Shown here in pieces: positions 63,678 to 64,000 of a stretch of 64,000 bases of DNA; position 1 is the first letter of the stretch, and every line of letters starts with the position of its first letter. The DNA lies in assembly GCA_963974345.1 (NCBI GenBank), contig CAXBBW010000009.1, positions 104,285-168,284 on the forward strand. Reading direction: 5' to 3'. The translations under genes were made by a program, and so were the position numbers. The notes below the pieces were generated by a model, which worked only from the letters and a program-made list of their open reading frames with translations, did not search any database and had not been told where the DNA came from. The stretch comes from RHLJ01 sp963974345. GTDB lineage: Bacteria > Bacteroidota > Rhodothermia > Balneolales > Balneolaceae.

Positions 63678-64000
63678 TTGACAAAACATTTAGAATACAT
63701 AATTATAGCGGCTACCGCTTTTATCTTCACTTTTTATCATGCTATTCTAACAAGTATCGTAATATCAAGATTTGATAATGTAGATTTTAGCTTTGCATTT
63801 ATTTTTATTATTGAAATAATTGCGTTTGCTCCAATAGCCATTGGGATGTTTTTAGTAATGTGGGTAGGAAAAAAATGGTCGAGCCTATTTACTTCGTTTT
63901 CTTACTCAAACTTATTAATACATGCTGGGGTTGCAATATTATTATTTCTTATACATGCTCTCTGGCAACCAGCAGTTAATACTGTTTTTTTTAAAGACAG
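63678..64000 (+). CDS. Membrane protein N-terminus, possibly LytS-type sensor kinase (partial)
   Basis: An open frame without stop runs from a TTG at 63678 to the right edge (107 residues). It shows three to four hydrophobic helices (YIIIAATAFIFTFYHAIL, FAFIFIIEIIAFAPIAIGMFLV, LLIHAGVAILLFLIHALW), the layout at the start of LytS/YehU-type membrane sensor kinases of Bacteroidota. No SD is visible and the true start could differ. No catalytic motif is in the window, so this identity is weak. Confidence 0.45.
   Translation, partial: MTKHLEYIIIAATAFIFTFYHAILTSIVISRFDNVDFSFAFIFIIEIIAFAPIAIGMFLVMWVGKKWSSLFTSFSYSNLLIHAGVAILLFLIHALWQPAVNTVFFKD

Overview
The window looks like a chromosomal segment of a Gram-negative, AT-rich member of the Balneolales/Rhodothermota-Bacteroidota group. 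The strongest clue is the number of secreted proteins ending in a type A type-IX-secretion (T9SS) sorting domain with the NYPNPFNP motif. PorV-like outer-membrane proteins, a TonB-dependent receptor, Wzi and M1/ABC fusion families common in that group, and mostly weak Shine-Dalgarno sequences agree with this. The assignment to Balneolaceae is inference. I see no rRNA, CRISPR array, transposase or prophage; the only RNA gene is one tRNA-Pro.

Layout. 1-2.5 kb: the first codons of a GroES-like gene at the edge, a short-chain dehydrogenase, and a three-gene minus-strand operon (two tiny membrane proteins and a phospholipase D-like enzyme). 2.7-6.8 kb: tandem paralogous T9SS cargo genes with acidic calcium-loop-like segments. 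6.8-8.1 kb: DUF2461 and a YdeI-like gene with an apparent homopolymer frameshift. 8.2-10.6 kb: an oxidoreductase and a sugar isomerase/epimerase, probably a sugar or polyol catabolic pair. 10.7-16.7 kb: a secreted metallo-beta-lactamase-fold protein, then an ABC exporter whose permease is fused to an M1 peptidase. 16.9-20.7 kb: an MscS channel, a T9SS-tagged nuclease/phosphatase and an OprB-like porin in one minus-strand operon. 21.0-22.2 kb: a cold-shock protein with a long leader, a VOC protein and a small DUF4402-like secreted protein.

22.4-33.8 kb is the most distinctive block. It encodes a giant surface protein of about 2,380 residues with about 17 carboxypeptidase-regulatory-like repeats and a FlgD-like C-terminal domain, followed almost without gaps by a PorV/PorQ-like barrel and a second barrel-like protein, then another barrel. 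It resembles a dedicated adhesin/fibre export unit. 33.9-36.4 kb: an Asp/Asn beta-hydroxylase-like enzyme with a Wzi-like capsule protein, and tRNA-Pro(GGG). 36.6-42.2 kb: a CHASE2 adenylate cyclase, a secreted M48 peptidase, methylmalonyl-CoA epimerase, a cyclophilin lipoprotein and a MORN-like lipoprotein. 42.3-49 kb: an orphan histidine kinase, DUF4153, an AI-2E-type permease and a secreted GH5 glycosidase.

49.0-52.5 kb: an orphan AbrB-type regulator whose 3' end is repeated 720 bp downstream around a small beta-rich gene, then PolX and a trypsin-like protease. 52.7-58.3 kb: M14 carboxypeptidase, an asparagine-synthetase-like enzyme without the glutaminase cysteine, and an M28 peptidase with a PDZ domain. 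58.4-61.1 kb: a composite palindromic repeat and a TPP riboswitch with a visible SD-sequestering helix in front of a TonB-dependent receptor, which points to outer-membrane uptake of thiamine or a precursor. 61.2-64 kb: a CotH/lamin-tail T9SS protein and the start of a membrane protein cut by the window edge.

Overall the segment is dominated by envelope and secretion functions (peptidases, glycosidase, porins, receptor, surface repeats), consistent with a heterotrophic marine or saline particle degrader. All functional calls are from reading the sequence; no database search was run.
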